Part shown: positions 22,879 to 33,595 of the stretch, one piece after another | Layout of the letters: each line of letters begins with the position of its first letter | Position numbering within the stretch: the stretch's first letter is position 1 | Source of the DNA: Entoloma clypeatum | Lineage: Eukaryota > Basidiomycota > Agaricomycetes > Agaricales > Entolomataceae | DNA length: 64,000 nucleotides | Direction: 5' to 3' | NCBI GenBank assembly: GCA_963565915.1 | Contig: OY751485.1 | Coordinates: forward strand, 3,100,001 to 3,164,000 | The notes under the pieces: model-generated | Databases searched by the model: none | Told to the model about the DNA's origin: nothing | The model's input: only the letters and a program-made list of their open reading frames with translations | Program-made: the position numbers and the translations under genes

Positions 22879-24110
22879 TCATTGTGAGGAGGAAAATCCT
22901 CCTGTCCTCCCTCCGACTCCACAGACTCCATGGGCAGAATGGAGTCATCTTCCGCTGCGTCCTTGACCACGAGTTGTTCCATAACAAACTCGTCTTGCTC
23001 CTCCATTGTCATGAAGCGAACATCAAAGCGAAGGGGGCATTTCTGACTAAAGTGACCCGTTTTGTTACATCTGAAGCATGCATTGGCATTCTTGCCTTTG
23101 ACATGTGAAGTATCAATGTCCATTGCATTAGGGTCTTTTGTCGGCAGAGCAGATGTGGGCGGAGCTGTACACGGAGTGAATGGAATGTAGGGGCAAGGGA
23201 ATACTGAGGTGCCAGGTACTCTTGGTCCAACAACATTGTGGAAGGCGGATATGTGGGTCGGAGCAGTGGCTTTGAAGGCTTTGTTGGCAATCCTATTGTC
23301 ATTGACTCGTGCTGCAGAGTACCACTCATTGGGGTTGTCATCCGCAGGTTGTCCATGGGTCAGGGTGGCAATCTCGTTCTGAATGTCGGAACGGAGACCA
23401 TGGCGGAATTTGAGTATGATGTTGGTATCCTCCTGATAGCCTGCTTTGTCAATGTAGTCTTTGAACACGTCAATATAGGTCACAACATCCTGTTGACCTT
23501 GATAATAGGATTCTCCTTCGAGGATCAGTCTCGTGTCCTGTTCCTCATTCTTTGGAGTGAACTCCGCTGTAAAGACTGCACAGAAGTCCACCCAAGTCCG
23601 ATAAGGCGGAGCACCGGTCCTCTGCTCTTGTCGGATGATCTGATCTGCAAAGCGCGCTGCATGTCCACTCTTCATGAAAGATAAAGCCCAGTAAATTTTA
23701 GCGTGGTTGTCTGCAAACTGTTCTGGAGCCAGCCCCATAAACAATTCACAAGAGTTTAGAAAAGTCCAGCCATTTGCGCGTGATCCATCAAAGTCTGACG
23801 GATTGGTGGGTTTTGCTCAACGCATGCCGGGATTGGCCGGAGCGAGCGGAGCAGGTATATGTGCATGTGCGGGAGCAGGTGGGATAGGTGGCGGAGCTGG
23901 GGCAGGAATTGCGTTGAAGGCGAGGAGGAGTTGGTCAAGTTGAGTCGAGATATCAGCGAGAGTTTGACATTGTTCCTGCAACTTGTGCTTGAGCTGTTCA
24001 AGGCGATTGGGATCGTCCATTACTATGCGCGGAGCAGAATCACCAGTTACAGAGAGGTAGTTAGAAGAACTGGAAGGGGTGTGAGATGTATCGGAGTTGG
24101 ACGTGGACAA
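22875..24110 (-). pseudogene. gypsy1 A gag with one in-frame stop
   Basis: The gag core GLAPEQFADNHAKIYWALSF and one CCHC knuckle CFRCNKTGHFSQKC are present. The frame is continuous except for TGA at 23817-23819, where copy B has CAA. It overlaps the start of pol by a few bases. The 5' part (DPNRLEQLKHKLQEQ) is a helical segment followed by a Pro-rich linker. Confidence 0.85.
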
Positions 24111-24181
24111 AACTACTCTGAAGCGCGGAATTGTGACAACGATGCAATCGGACCCAGTCCAATTAGAAGAGAACTTTATAC

Positions 24182-24558
24182 TGTAAGGGCAACCTTACGA
24201 TCCAAGACTCAAACTCAGATATTTGCAAGGGAGATCCGAAGAGAAAGTTCTAAGGATTCCCCTGCAAGCTAGCGAGATAAATAGTAAAATGAGATATGAA
24301 ATAAGAGATAAAATGAGACACATCAATGATGAGCAATGATCGGGAGTAGCAATGAAGGATGAATGGAAACAAGATGAATGATAGTACCTGCGATCCGATG
24401 TGCGGAGTAGCGGATGGGGGCGGAGTCATCGGATGCGGAGAGGAGGATAAGATGTCGGAGACAGCGGAGACAGCAGATACAATCAGAGGACGTCGGAGAT
24501 GGTGGAATAGAAAGGAAAGGAAAAGAGAAAAGGAAATAGAAAAGTGGTTGCCCTTACA
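24182..24558 (-). repeat. gypsy1 A 5' LTR
   Basis: 377 bp, bounded by 13-bp inverted ends TGTAAGGGCAACC and GGTTGCCCTTACA. It lies directly upstream (minus strand) of gag and interrupts the copia B integrase. The next five bases, caggt, should be half of the target duplication; the other half is not available because the far end is lost. Confidence 0.85.
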
Positions 24559-24569
24559 CAGGTGGCAAA

Positions 24570-26013
24570 TCACATCGCCTGTGCTTTCTCTACAATGGTG
24601 CGGTTAATCCTTTTGGCTTGACCGTTTTGTTGGGGTGTATTGGGAGCTGAAATTTCCATGGCAATTCCAAGATCCTCGAGGTATTTTACTACCCCAGTTT
24701 CCTTTTTGAACTCTCCCCCTCCATCAAAACACCATCGGCAAATTTGGGCATTAAAGTGGGTTTTCATCAGCGTTGTCCACTTTTTGAATGCATCAGAGGT
24801 ATTGGATTTGAGTTTCAACAATACCGTCCAAGCATGCCCAGAATATTCATCCAAGAAGCTGATGTAGTATTTAAATTTGTGATAGGAGGCAATTGGAAAC
24901 TCTTTGAGGTCCGAATGGAGCAACTCAAAAGGTCTGGAAGCATGTGAAGATGAAGGAGGGAAGCTTTTCAACCTCAACTTTGCTTCTGCGCAGGGACGGC
25001 ATGGCTTATCCTTAAGGGGAAATTGGATGTCCCTTGGGAATCCATCACATGTGTCAGGTGCCTTTTTCAGGACATCTTTACCAGGATGTGCAAACTGCTG
25101 ATGCCAAATGCTGTAATCGGCCCTATATTTCTAGCATTTAGCTGCGTGATTTGTTCAATGTGTATATTTACCCAGTATAAGTATATTGTTGAACCGGAAA
25201 AATCAGGTTCACATCTTAGTACACACTTTCCATCTTTGAAGAAACTAAGATTGTCAGCTGAGCCAGCAACATTTAATCCAGATTCTTGAAGAATTTTGCC
25301 CATTGACATGAGGCGAGTGGAAAGCTCTGGGATGTGTAAAACCAGATGAAGCCGAGCGTTAGACTTCTTGGCTTTCCTTGACGCAATGGTATTGTGTGAG
25401 TGATGAACACGGTCCCTCTTCCTTTTATAGAGATTTTTGCTTTGCCTGCAGTTTGGGCAGTACGGACCAATTTCTCTTCTTCATATGTTGCAAAGTCACT
25501 CATCTCTGCGGTGAAGTGCATACTAGTGCCGGAATCTATGATCCACTCAGTGTCATTAGTATCTTTGGATTTGTTCTTACATTTCAAACATGAGGCAAAA
25601 TGATCATAAATTTCCTCCATGAAGGAGGCAGCAACGACAGGTGATTTTAAATAACTACGACCCAATTCTAGTGACTCATCATGAATCTGGGTGTGTTCTT
25701 CTGTCATTGTGTGCTCATGTGAAACATGTGAAAGAACATACCTTGGGTTGTCACATGACGATCCTCCGAAAAGCTCGATGTCGATGTCATCCACCCAACT
25801 GAAACATGTCTGCTTGGACAGTCCACGTTCATCTTTGTCATACTCATATTCCTCGTCGAAGTCCATCACCATATTGGCATCATAATCTTGATGTTCCATC
25901 AGGAACAGGGAAGCTTCATCCATTACCTCATTGTCAGGGGTTGAATATATCCCCAGAATGTCTTCAGGGTATATGATGTTATTGACGTTTTGGAGGGTCT
26001 GGGACATTCCCAC
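24570..26013 (-). pseudogene. copia B protease-integrase
   Basis: The protease motif WIIDSGTSMHF is intact at about 25520-25550. The integrase core at 24570-24977 includes LLHSDLKEFP, CFDGGGEF and PNTPQQNGQAKR. In the last, the expected Glu reads Lys or is displaced, so catalysis is doubtful. Frames change between 25273 and 24977. The product ends at EKAQAM followed by a stop and the gypsy1 LTR. Confidence 0.75.
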
Positions 26014-27207
26014 AATGCCAAGAGATGTGACAACATCATGCCTGCCTGCATCTCAGGGTACATCAATGGTTGATTAACCAGAGCACCTGTGAAATGCTGC
26101 GCGGATGTGTTTGTCATGCGATCGAGAAGCTCTCTCACACCTGCAGTCATGATATGTTCAGCGGGACTAGTTGTCAACCGTGATTCGAGAGGAGGACAAT
26201 GACAGGGGTCAGTCGTTGGAGTAGAAGATTGTTGGGGGGGAATGACACGTCCCAAGCCCATGACAGTGGTGAAGGAAGGTGTCGGCAGATTCATAGTCAT
26301 TGCCGACGAGGCATCATGAGAGCAGCCAGCGGTGTCGCCTGCAGCGGCTTCTTGGGTGCACTGGGCTTTTTTCCGACTCCGCAACCCTTCCTTTTTGGGT
26401 ACAAATGGCTGCTTTTTATTTTGATCACCAGAGTTGTTCAACAGTGTCTCCTTTGCCTTTCCTTTTCCTTTGTTCTGTTGATGAGGTTTGCCAGAATTCT
26501 GGTTTGACCCAGAAGCATCAGCAGGTCCTGGACCATTGCGCCAGCAGGGTTCCTGTCCTTTCTGCTTGACAGCGGAGATCTTGTTGGCAGCTGGAAGTTG
26601 TGCTTCGGCTTGTACGTGCATGTACTCCGTGGTCACAATCTCTTCAACATCAGTAAGTTTGAAAGTGTCCAACTTCCATTCTTTGGCCAGATGCGAACCA
26701 AGATGTTTCCATTTGGGAGGTAGACAGTGCACAGCAAGCATCCCTTGCAATTTTGGAGCAAAGGGGATCTTGTGCCCATCGAGGCATGCCAAGAGATCAC
26801 AGAATTTAGAGAATTCTGGACGGGGGTCACCACCAGACAGGTGCCAATCGAGAGTCAAGGCAAAGTCCTTGAACATCTCGTCGGGGCCTTTGTTCTCAAA
26901 GAGAGTCTTCAGCTGATCCCAAACCTCTTTCAAAGTCTGGAATGCTGTAACCTCATGTTTTACAGATTCCACCAGAGATAAGACGATCACACCACATGCT
27001 TTCAAGTCTTTCTCTTTCCACTCATGGAGCTCTTTCTTGTCTTCCGCTTTAAAAGTGGACATCAATGCAGAGGGTTGTGGCCAATCCCCAGTTACAAGCA
27101 TCCAAGTCCCTTCAAACTGTAAGAACCCTGTCATCTTATCGCTCCACTCCTTCCAGTTAGAGCTGGTCATCTTGACGACAGTGGACTTGTAATCAAAAGA
27201 AGACATG
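25950..27207 (-). pseudogene. copia B gag
   Basis: The ATG at 27207 gives MSSFDYKSTVVKMTSSNWKEW, the usual opening of copia Gag (UBN2/retrotran_gag type). A helical core with EVWDQLKTLFENKG follows, then a Lys/Gln-rich linker and a divergent tail. I see no clear CCHC knuckle, so the nucleocapsid part may be lost. About 415 residues are open. Confidence 0.75.
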
Positions 27208-27582
27208 ATTTGATGTGAAGGGTGAGAGCGCAAAAGACTGGAAATAGAATGCATCAGTCACATGTCAAATCACTGGATCTTAGATGAAACAGGGACACAG
27301 CAACATGTGTTTTGCTCCACTAGGGTCCATCAGACCCCTATTCCATGTTTAACGTCGTACACAGAGTTAACCACATGTATGGAGGCAGATGGGCATTGCG
27401 ATCATTGGGGTGTTATCGCCCTAAAACTGCTAGCTCATTGCACTACACGATGATGTGGGATCAAACATCCACATAATCATTAATGTTGTATGTACAGATC
27501 AAGGTCCACTTGATCTATCATGTTCGCGATGTAGTGGCATTGAGTCTACTAAGACTGCCAGGGATGAGCGCAATGGCAAGTC

Positions 27583-27900
27583 TCAGGGCTCATAACCTGT
27601 TGGAACAGCATACAATCACATCAACACTGGAGGTAATCATGGTGGATGTGTTATCTTGCAGTCCTAGTATACTCTATGCTATGTGCTACAGATCATGTAT
27701 CTACGATAGAGAGGGAACCTTACTACTAACCTTGTGTTGGTGTTTGCAAGGTGAGGGTTACTCTGTAAGAGCGTTATATTGCACAGAGAATAAGGACAGT
27801 CTTATATACTAGTCTACTTATTTGTACATTATTTGTACATCATGGGATTGGACACATGACACTATAATGAAATATCTATAGAAGTGGAATTCGTTCAACA
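27583..27900 (-). repeat. copia B 5' LTR and primer-binding site
   Basis: The LTR is 27598-27900 (303 bp), starting TGTTGAACGAATTCC and ending CTGTTCCAACA on the minus strand. Immediately downstream is GGTTATGAGCCCTGAG (27597-27582), a half-tRNA initiator-Met site as in copia A and copia C. The span 27208-27582 is untranslated leader without a gene. Confidence 0.7.
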
Positions 27901-27987
27901 GTGTTCAAGCTTGTTGAGGGGATGATTTAGGAGCCTGGGTTTATGAGAGTGTATTTTGGAAGATCCCCTGATGATTTCTGATGTCTG

Positions 27988-28700
27988 TGTTAAGTAGGTG
28001 AAATGTTGGAGCTTCGTTGGAGTCCGTCGGAGGTTTGACGTAGGACTGAGACTGGAGCGGACCTCCAGATTTGCGGAGGAACGACAAAGGGGAGGGACGT
28101 GGCTTCAATGTATGTGTTGCGCCGCCGTTTGTTGGATTAGGTGTCCCAATTTCAGGAGGTCGGAGGAGAGGTCGGAGGTGTGGAGGTCCTCAGAGAGATC
28201 TCGGTGAGAGACACGCTGACATGGAAGTGGTCGGACGATGTTGGAGTTGTGACTCAGACACAGTACTGAGCTCATCAAAGGGTAACGATGGAGGAAGAGC
28301 AGAAGATGAGGATGTCGTCGGCATATTGTACCACGGCAAGGATCTTTGGCATGAAACGAGAGTAGAGGAGTGAACTTTGTTGATATTTGAACTGAGGAAC
28401 TACAGATATGGTACAAGCTTAAATATCTAAATGTGATTACTTTACGGAGATGGTTGGAGTAGGTCCGGAGTTGTGGCGTAAGTTGCCAGCAACTGTATCA
28501 AACATTGGAGATGTTGGTCAACAGACCATGTGGAAAAGGCGATGCATAAGTAAATAGGAATATGAATATGAAATGCATAAAGGCATGGAGTTATGAATAT
28601 GAAATGCACAATGGCAACATGTGGAGATGCGGAGGTAATGGATGTCCAGAATATCGGAGGATGATTGGAGTGGACCGGAGATTCAGAGACGGATATAACA
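27988..28700 (-). repeat. gypsy2 3' LTR
   Basis: 713 bp, TGTTAAGTAGGTG...GATATAACA as written on plus. The adjoining minus-strand sequence AAGAGGGGAATAC is a polypurine tract, as expected just before a 3' LTR. It matches 38808-39126 plus 47596-47931, and also 47957-48556. Confidence 0.8.
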
Positions 28701-28804
28701 GTATTCCCCTCTTAGATCTGACACCCATGGAAGACTGCGAAAAAATAAACAAGGTCATGTGGTCTCGGTTATTTAACGGAGATGAGCGGCTTCAAGGGTT
28801 TCTT

Positions 28805-29255
28805 CCAGTTACCACCAACATGCCCCTAGGCTCGAGCACACAGCCCACCCGATCCAGCGCCAACCTGGATGACTCCGAAGATATGCAAGGAGAAGGAGGA
28901 GGTGGAGGCAAGGAAGAAGGTGGAGGGCGAGAGGAGGGCAAGGGAGGCAGAGGCGAAGAAGAGGGCAGAGGCAGAGGCCAAGGCGGAGGCGGAGGCAGAG
29001 AAAAAGAGGGCGAAGAAGGCAGGGAAGCAGAGGGCGGAGAGCAGAGCGGAGGAGTCGGAGGTCTGGGGGAAGGCGTGTCAGGCCTGTGCACAGGCAAAGG
29101 TGGAGTGCAAGTGGGCGGTGTGAGTACCCGCTTCTCCATCTTCTTTTTCTTACTGACAATCTCCTTAGGCAGGGGAAGGGCACCGCGTGCCAGCGGTGCA
29201 AAGACGGCAAACGGGTTTGCCTGAAGGCTGGCGAGACGCGGGCGAAGCGGAAGCG
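28805..29255 (+). pseudogene. captured Zn-cluster gene fragment, antisense in gypsy2
   Basis: On the plus strand, opposite to gypsy2, a frame reads DPAPTWMTPKICKEKEE, then a long Ala/Glu/Lys/Arg coiled coil, then CQACAQAKVEC. A GT-AG intron (about 29120-29169, gtgagt...ccttag) follows, then CQRCKDGKRVC. The two C-x2-C-x6-C half-sites recall the Cys spacing in gene 3 of the TIR element. The segment replaces the region where the gypsy2 chromodomain should be: integrase sequence stops at INIEGD and the element resumes at about 28800. The boundaries are approximate. Confidence 0.55.
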
Positions 29256-32200
29256 GGTCTCCTTCAATGTTGATTGGAGGAGGTGGAGCTACTGTCTGGT
29301 TCGGAATGATGCTTGGAACAGATGGCTCCAGCATGGAGATGTGGAAAACGGGGTGAACACCGCGTATGGTGTCTGGAAGTCAGAGGGTGTAAGAGTGTGT
29401 ACCATTCCTGGCAAGGATGTCAAAGGGGCCAAGGTACTTTTCAGACAGCTTTTTGGAGGGTCGTGTAGTGTGGAAAAACTTAGCCTTCACAAATGCTTGC
29501 TGTCCTACTTTGAGCGGAGGGGGCGGAGCACGCCGGAGGTCAGCGGAGCCTTGATAGCGTCGTTGAGCTTCTAGGTTTGTAGATTTGAGCTCTTGGTGAA
29601 GCTCATCCAGGTCTACGATGAATTGTTGGGCACAGGCGGATGCAAGGTCGCGCTCTGGATGGACGGAGAGGTTCAGATGATAACCTTTATTGGCGAAGAA
29701 GGGCAAGATCCCGGTCGTAGCACTCAGAGCATTGTTGTACACGAACTCCGCAAGCGGAAGTAGCTCGGACCAGTTGTCCTGCTGATAGTTGCAGAAGATG
29801 CGGAGGTACTGTTCCAAGGTTTGGTTGGTACGTTCAGTTTGACTGTTGCCTTCAGGATGGTAGCCACCGAGGGAGCAGAAAAAGCGGGAGACAAACTCCG
29901 GGCCTCGGTCGGAGGTGACATGTTCCAGTACTCCATGCTTGGAGAACACCTGCAAGATGAACAAGGTGGCTAGATCTTCGGAGGTGCAGTGGATCGTAGT
30001 TGGAACAAAAATGCTTTGTTTTGTCATTTGGTCAACAATAACAAGGATTGCGTCAAAACCGCTGGAGGTTGGAAGTGTCTTGATGAAGTCCATGGATATG
30101 GAGTTCCACGGAAGGTTCGGAACTGGGAGTTGCTTGAGCATACCATAAGGCTTGTGGCGTTGAGGTTTAGAGTGCATGCAAGTGGTGCAGGATTTGCAGT
30201 ACTTTTTGACAAAGTCTCGAACACCAGGCCAAGTATAATCTCATTGAATGAGACTAACTGTCTTGTTCTGTCCGGGGTGTCTGGAGAGAATATGGTTGTG
30301 CTTGTTGTGGAGGATGCGGAGCTGGAGGTTATCAGAGTCGGGGACATAAATGTGACCACTATGATGGAGGAAACCGTCGGAGTCTACGGACCAGTGCGGT
30401 TTGGGCTCCTTGAGATGGTCGGCATAGATTGGGTCAGATGGGAGTGAATGGAGGATGTTGGAGTGCAACTGTTCAATGTCCATTATGACTGTGGCGTGGA
30501 GAACAGGGGTGAACAACTCTGTAGCTCGGAGAGATGCGGACAGCTGTTCTTGGGAAAAGACTGGTCGGAAGTTGCTTGGATTTACTGACGCATAGTCGCT
30601 ATTCCCCTCTTTGGGATAGACATCCCATCATCTAGTCAAAGAGTCCGGCTTGGTACCAAGATGTCCGGGGCAGAAGCAAATCAAGAGATTGAACTGAGAG
30701 AGGAACTCGGACCACCGGGCCTGTCGGCGGGTGAGAACCTTTGTAGTGGCGAAGTACTCCAGGTTCTTGTGGTCCGTGACAATGTCGATCAGAGCAGTGG
30801 AGCCTTCAAGGTAATGTCACCATACCTTGAATGCTTCATGGATAGCAAGTAACTCCTTGTTGTGTGTGTCATAGCTGAGTTCTGGGGCGGTGAAGGTGCG
30901 GGAGTGGAACACTACTGGGTGTATCTCCTCGTCGGAGGTCCGGATGGACAAAATAGCACCAAGTGCGTAGTCGGAGGCGTCCGTCTCAATGATAATAGGT
31001 CGATCAGGAATCCAATGAGTCGCCAAGCACCCTGATAATGTCAAGGAAGTCCTCCGACGTCTCCGCAAGAACGGACTTTATGTCCGCTCCGACAAGTGCG
31101 AATTTTCTGTTGACACAGTCAAATATCTTGGTTTCATCCTTTCTCCCTCCGGTCTCTGCATGTCCAAAACCAAAGTGAAGACCATCCAAGAGTGGCCTGA
31201 ACCTCGAAAAGTGAAGGACGTACAGTCTTTCCTTGGATTCGCAAATTTCTATCGATGTTTCATTCATGGTTATTCGGACATCATTGTTCCGCTTACCCAA
31301 CTCATCTGGAAGGGTACTCTGTTCCGTTTCTCCGACTCCGCACAGAGTGCGTTCAACGAGTTGAAGCTCACTTTTACCAAAGCACTGGTCCTCGGGTCGT
31401 CGGAGTAAATGAGAATGTTGTCGAGGTAGACCACCACTGTAACATTGAGGAGATCACTGAAGATATCATTCACAAATCGCTGAAAAGCGGCAGGGGCGTT
31501 GGATAGTCCAAAAGGCATAACAAGCCATTCAAACGATCCGTAACAAGTGCGGAAAGCGGTTTTCCATTCATCTCCGTCGGCAATGCAGACAAGATGATAT
31601 GCATGCCGGAGATCGAGAGTGGTATAAACATGCGCTTTTCCGGCAGTGGAAAGGAGGTTGGAGATGAGCGGAAGAGGGTATTGATCCTTCTTGGTAACTT
31701 TGTTCAGGCCCTGATAGTCGATGCACAGGTGGAGGGAACCGTCCTTCTTTCAGACAAAGAGGACCGGAGCACCATGCGGAGAGCGAGAGGGGCAAATGAA
31801 ACCAATGGCCAAATGTTTGTCTATGAAGTTTCGCAGGGCAGATAGTTTGGATTGTGAAATGGAGTACATAGGGCCAATAGGGGGAGTCGATCTGTTTTCT
31901 AACTCAATGCAGAGGTCATATGGACAATGTGGAGCGAGGGTGTCTGCTTTTGTCTTGCTAAAAACATTGGCAAAATCGTGATATTCCTCTGGGATATGGG
32001 AGAGGTCCGGAGGTTCCTTGGACATGGAAGTGGATTGGGCAGAGATCGTGTGGTCGGAGAGGTGAATTCGGAAAGATTGGGCACCCAGAAGTTTGCAGGC
32101 GCGCACAAATGCGGCTGCATTTATCAATGCAATATTCGGAACAACGTCTGGAGTTGCAGCGGGTGTGCTGGAGTTGGAGGTTGGAGTATCAGGAGAGGTC

Positions 32201-32684
32201 TGCAGAGGTAGCGGAGCTGACCTGGCAGAAGACGTCAAGGTCAGAGACTCCTTCAAGAGCTGTGGACGGAAAGTAATACTGCCCAATACCCAGTCAATCA
32301 TAGGATTGTAGCAGGTGAGCCAGTTGTATCCAAGAACCATAGAACAGGAGGAATTGAGTGGAGTCACATAGGCTGTAATGGCCATATATTCACCGGAGGA
32401 AAAGTATACAGGAAGATCAACCGCCTGAGTAATGACAGAGTTGGACGTTCCATCAAATAATTTTAAAAAAAGTTCGATCGGAGGTATGGGGGTGAAAGGG
32501 AGTCTATAGGATGAAGTGTAATGGGAGTCAATAAAACAATGAGTAGAGCTGGAGTCCACAAGGGTGGCTATTGGAGAAGAATTGGAGATAAGCGGAGATG
32601 TAAGTCAGACACGGAGGGAATTGGGGTCGGAAAGAGCAGAAGCGTTGAGTAGAGCGGTAGTACGGATAGGTTCAACACAGTCCT
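29255..32684 (-). pseudogene. gypsy2 pol (protease, RT, RNase H, integrase)
   Basis: The protease reads LVDSSSTHCFID (DSS for DSG). RT has [15 protein letters not shown] and [11 protein letters not shown] (YLDN for YLDD). RNase H has IETDASDYALGAI. Integrase has D,D,E in SMDFIKTLP, TSDRGPEFVS and YHPEGNSQTER. In-frame TGA codons occur in protease (after SLRV) and RT (after VLFV). The RT-RNase H connection (about 31020-31396) is inverted. The C-terminal chromodomain is replaced by the captured fragment at 28.8-29.25 kb. Confidence 0.8.
31020..31396 (+). other. inverted segment inside gypsy2 RT
   Basis: On the plus strand this stretch encodes KCEFSVDTVKYLGFILS and [18 protein letters not shown], the classical gypsy RT thumb/connection. 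Flanking RT (ending IYSDDP) and RNase H (starting THWIPDRP) are on the minus strand. Flipping the segment restores continuous coding order on both sides. Confidence 0.85.
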
Positions 32685-33072
32685 TGTTATGCTTAACAAA
32701 CCGTTCCAAGGTTTGGGCAGAGTATGCAGGAAGTGGAAAGGCGAAGAGCAAAGTGATTGCTAAATCTAAGGAATGTAGCTATGGTACATGGGGTTTATAT
32801 AGTACTGGCTACGAGCGGTAGCGAGTGAGTCAGTAGCTGCGGAAGGCAGTGCGGATGAGTCAGTAACTGCGGAAAGGCAGTGCAAAGTGAGTCAGACGAC
32901 TGCGGACTGAGTAATCCCTACTGCGGAGTGCGAGTCAGCGCGGGAGCGAAGTATACTAAAGGAGAATGGTAGAGTAAAGGTAAATGAATAAGCGGTCCGA
33001 TGAGTCAAAGAAATAACGAAGGTACAATGCAAGGGAAAAGTGCGTAACATACAAACCGGTAAGTCCGTAACA
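32685..33072 (-). repeat. gypsy3 3' LTR
   Basis: 388 bp, TGTTATGCTTAACA...GTCCGTAACA on plus. On the minus strand GAGGAGGGGAACA, a polypurine tract, precedes it. It differs from the 5' LTR by a few substitutions and a roughly 20-bp indel near 32885-32930. Confidence 0.88.
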
Positions 33073-33106
33073 TGTTCCCCTCCTCAAGCTCTGTGTCCTC
33101 ACAGAG

Positions 33107-33469
33107 TCATTGTCCCCATCCTCCGGCATCGTCGTTGTTTGTCCAGGAGCCATTCTCCTTGAGGCTCCAATCGTCTATTAGCTCTTCATTGATGGCGACG
33201 GCGAGCTCGAGACTCCGGACGGCTAGTCGGATGCGCCGGTTTTCAACGACCAGCGTACGGGTGTAGTTCCCGAGGATTTGTTTCTCTTCGGGGGTTGGTG
33301 CGACGGGGAGGTCGGATAAAGAATGGAGGCGGATGTGCATCTGTTGATGCAGGATGTCGGCAAGCGAGGCTTCTAGCGCGTGGATCTGGTCTCTCATGGA
33401 GAGGGCTTCACCCATGAGGGCAGTGATGGCGGGGTTGGTTTCAGTGGATGTGGTGGTGGCGGTGGACAT
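33107..33469 (-). CDS. gypsy3 small ORF downstream of pol
   Basis: 120 residues from a true ATG, in the place where envelope-like or accessory ORFs lie. It starts MSTATTTSTETNPAITALM, then forms a likely coiled coil (RDQIHALEASLADILHQQ and VENRRIRLAVRSLELAV). It has no signal peptide or membrane segment, so it is not an envelope protein. It could be an accessory protein or a displaced gag piece. Nothing is broken in it. Confidence 0.5.
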   Translation of the reverse strand: MSTATTTSTETNPAITALMGEALSMRDQIHALEASLADILHQQMHIRLHSLSDLPVAPTPEEKQILGNYTRTLVVENRRIRLAVRSLELAVAINEELIDDWSLKENGSWTNNDDAGGWGQ

Positions 33470-33595
33470 GGTGCGGAGGATGTTGGAGAGATAGAGGAAG
33501 AATGGAGTAGCTATATTGAAGACGGAGCGGAGAACTCGGTGGGTTTTTTGACTGATGAGGTCGATGCTGTTGCTGATTTCAACGGGTGTCTTTTA

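Larger units (their letters stand above)
10850..24558 (-). mobile_element. Ty3/gypsy element gypsy1 copy A, heavily nested
   Basis: The element reads on the minus strand: 5' LTR (24182-24558), gag, protease-RT-RNase H (22878 to about 20549), the RNase H-integrase linker (18269-18118), integrase zinc-binding and core start (13988-13962, then 11178-10850). The order is the same as in copy B (59.65-64 kb), which shows that the separated pieces were once one element. Three insertions split it: the LINE at 18270-20535, copia A at 13989-18117, and the hAT element at 11179-13961. About 60 bp of gypsy1 between the 13988 and 18118 pieces, present in copy B, is missing. The 3' LTR is absent. The element is inactive. 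Confidence 0.8.
24559..27900 (-). mobile_element. Ty1/copia element copia B, broken by gypsy1 A
   Basis: On the minus strand: 5' LTR, primer-binding site, gag, protease, part of integrase, then the gypsy1 LTR at 24558. No RT or 3' LTR is present in the window. It is the oldest identifiable layer of this nest. Confidence 0.8.
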
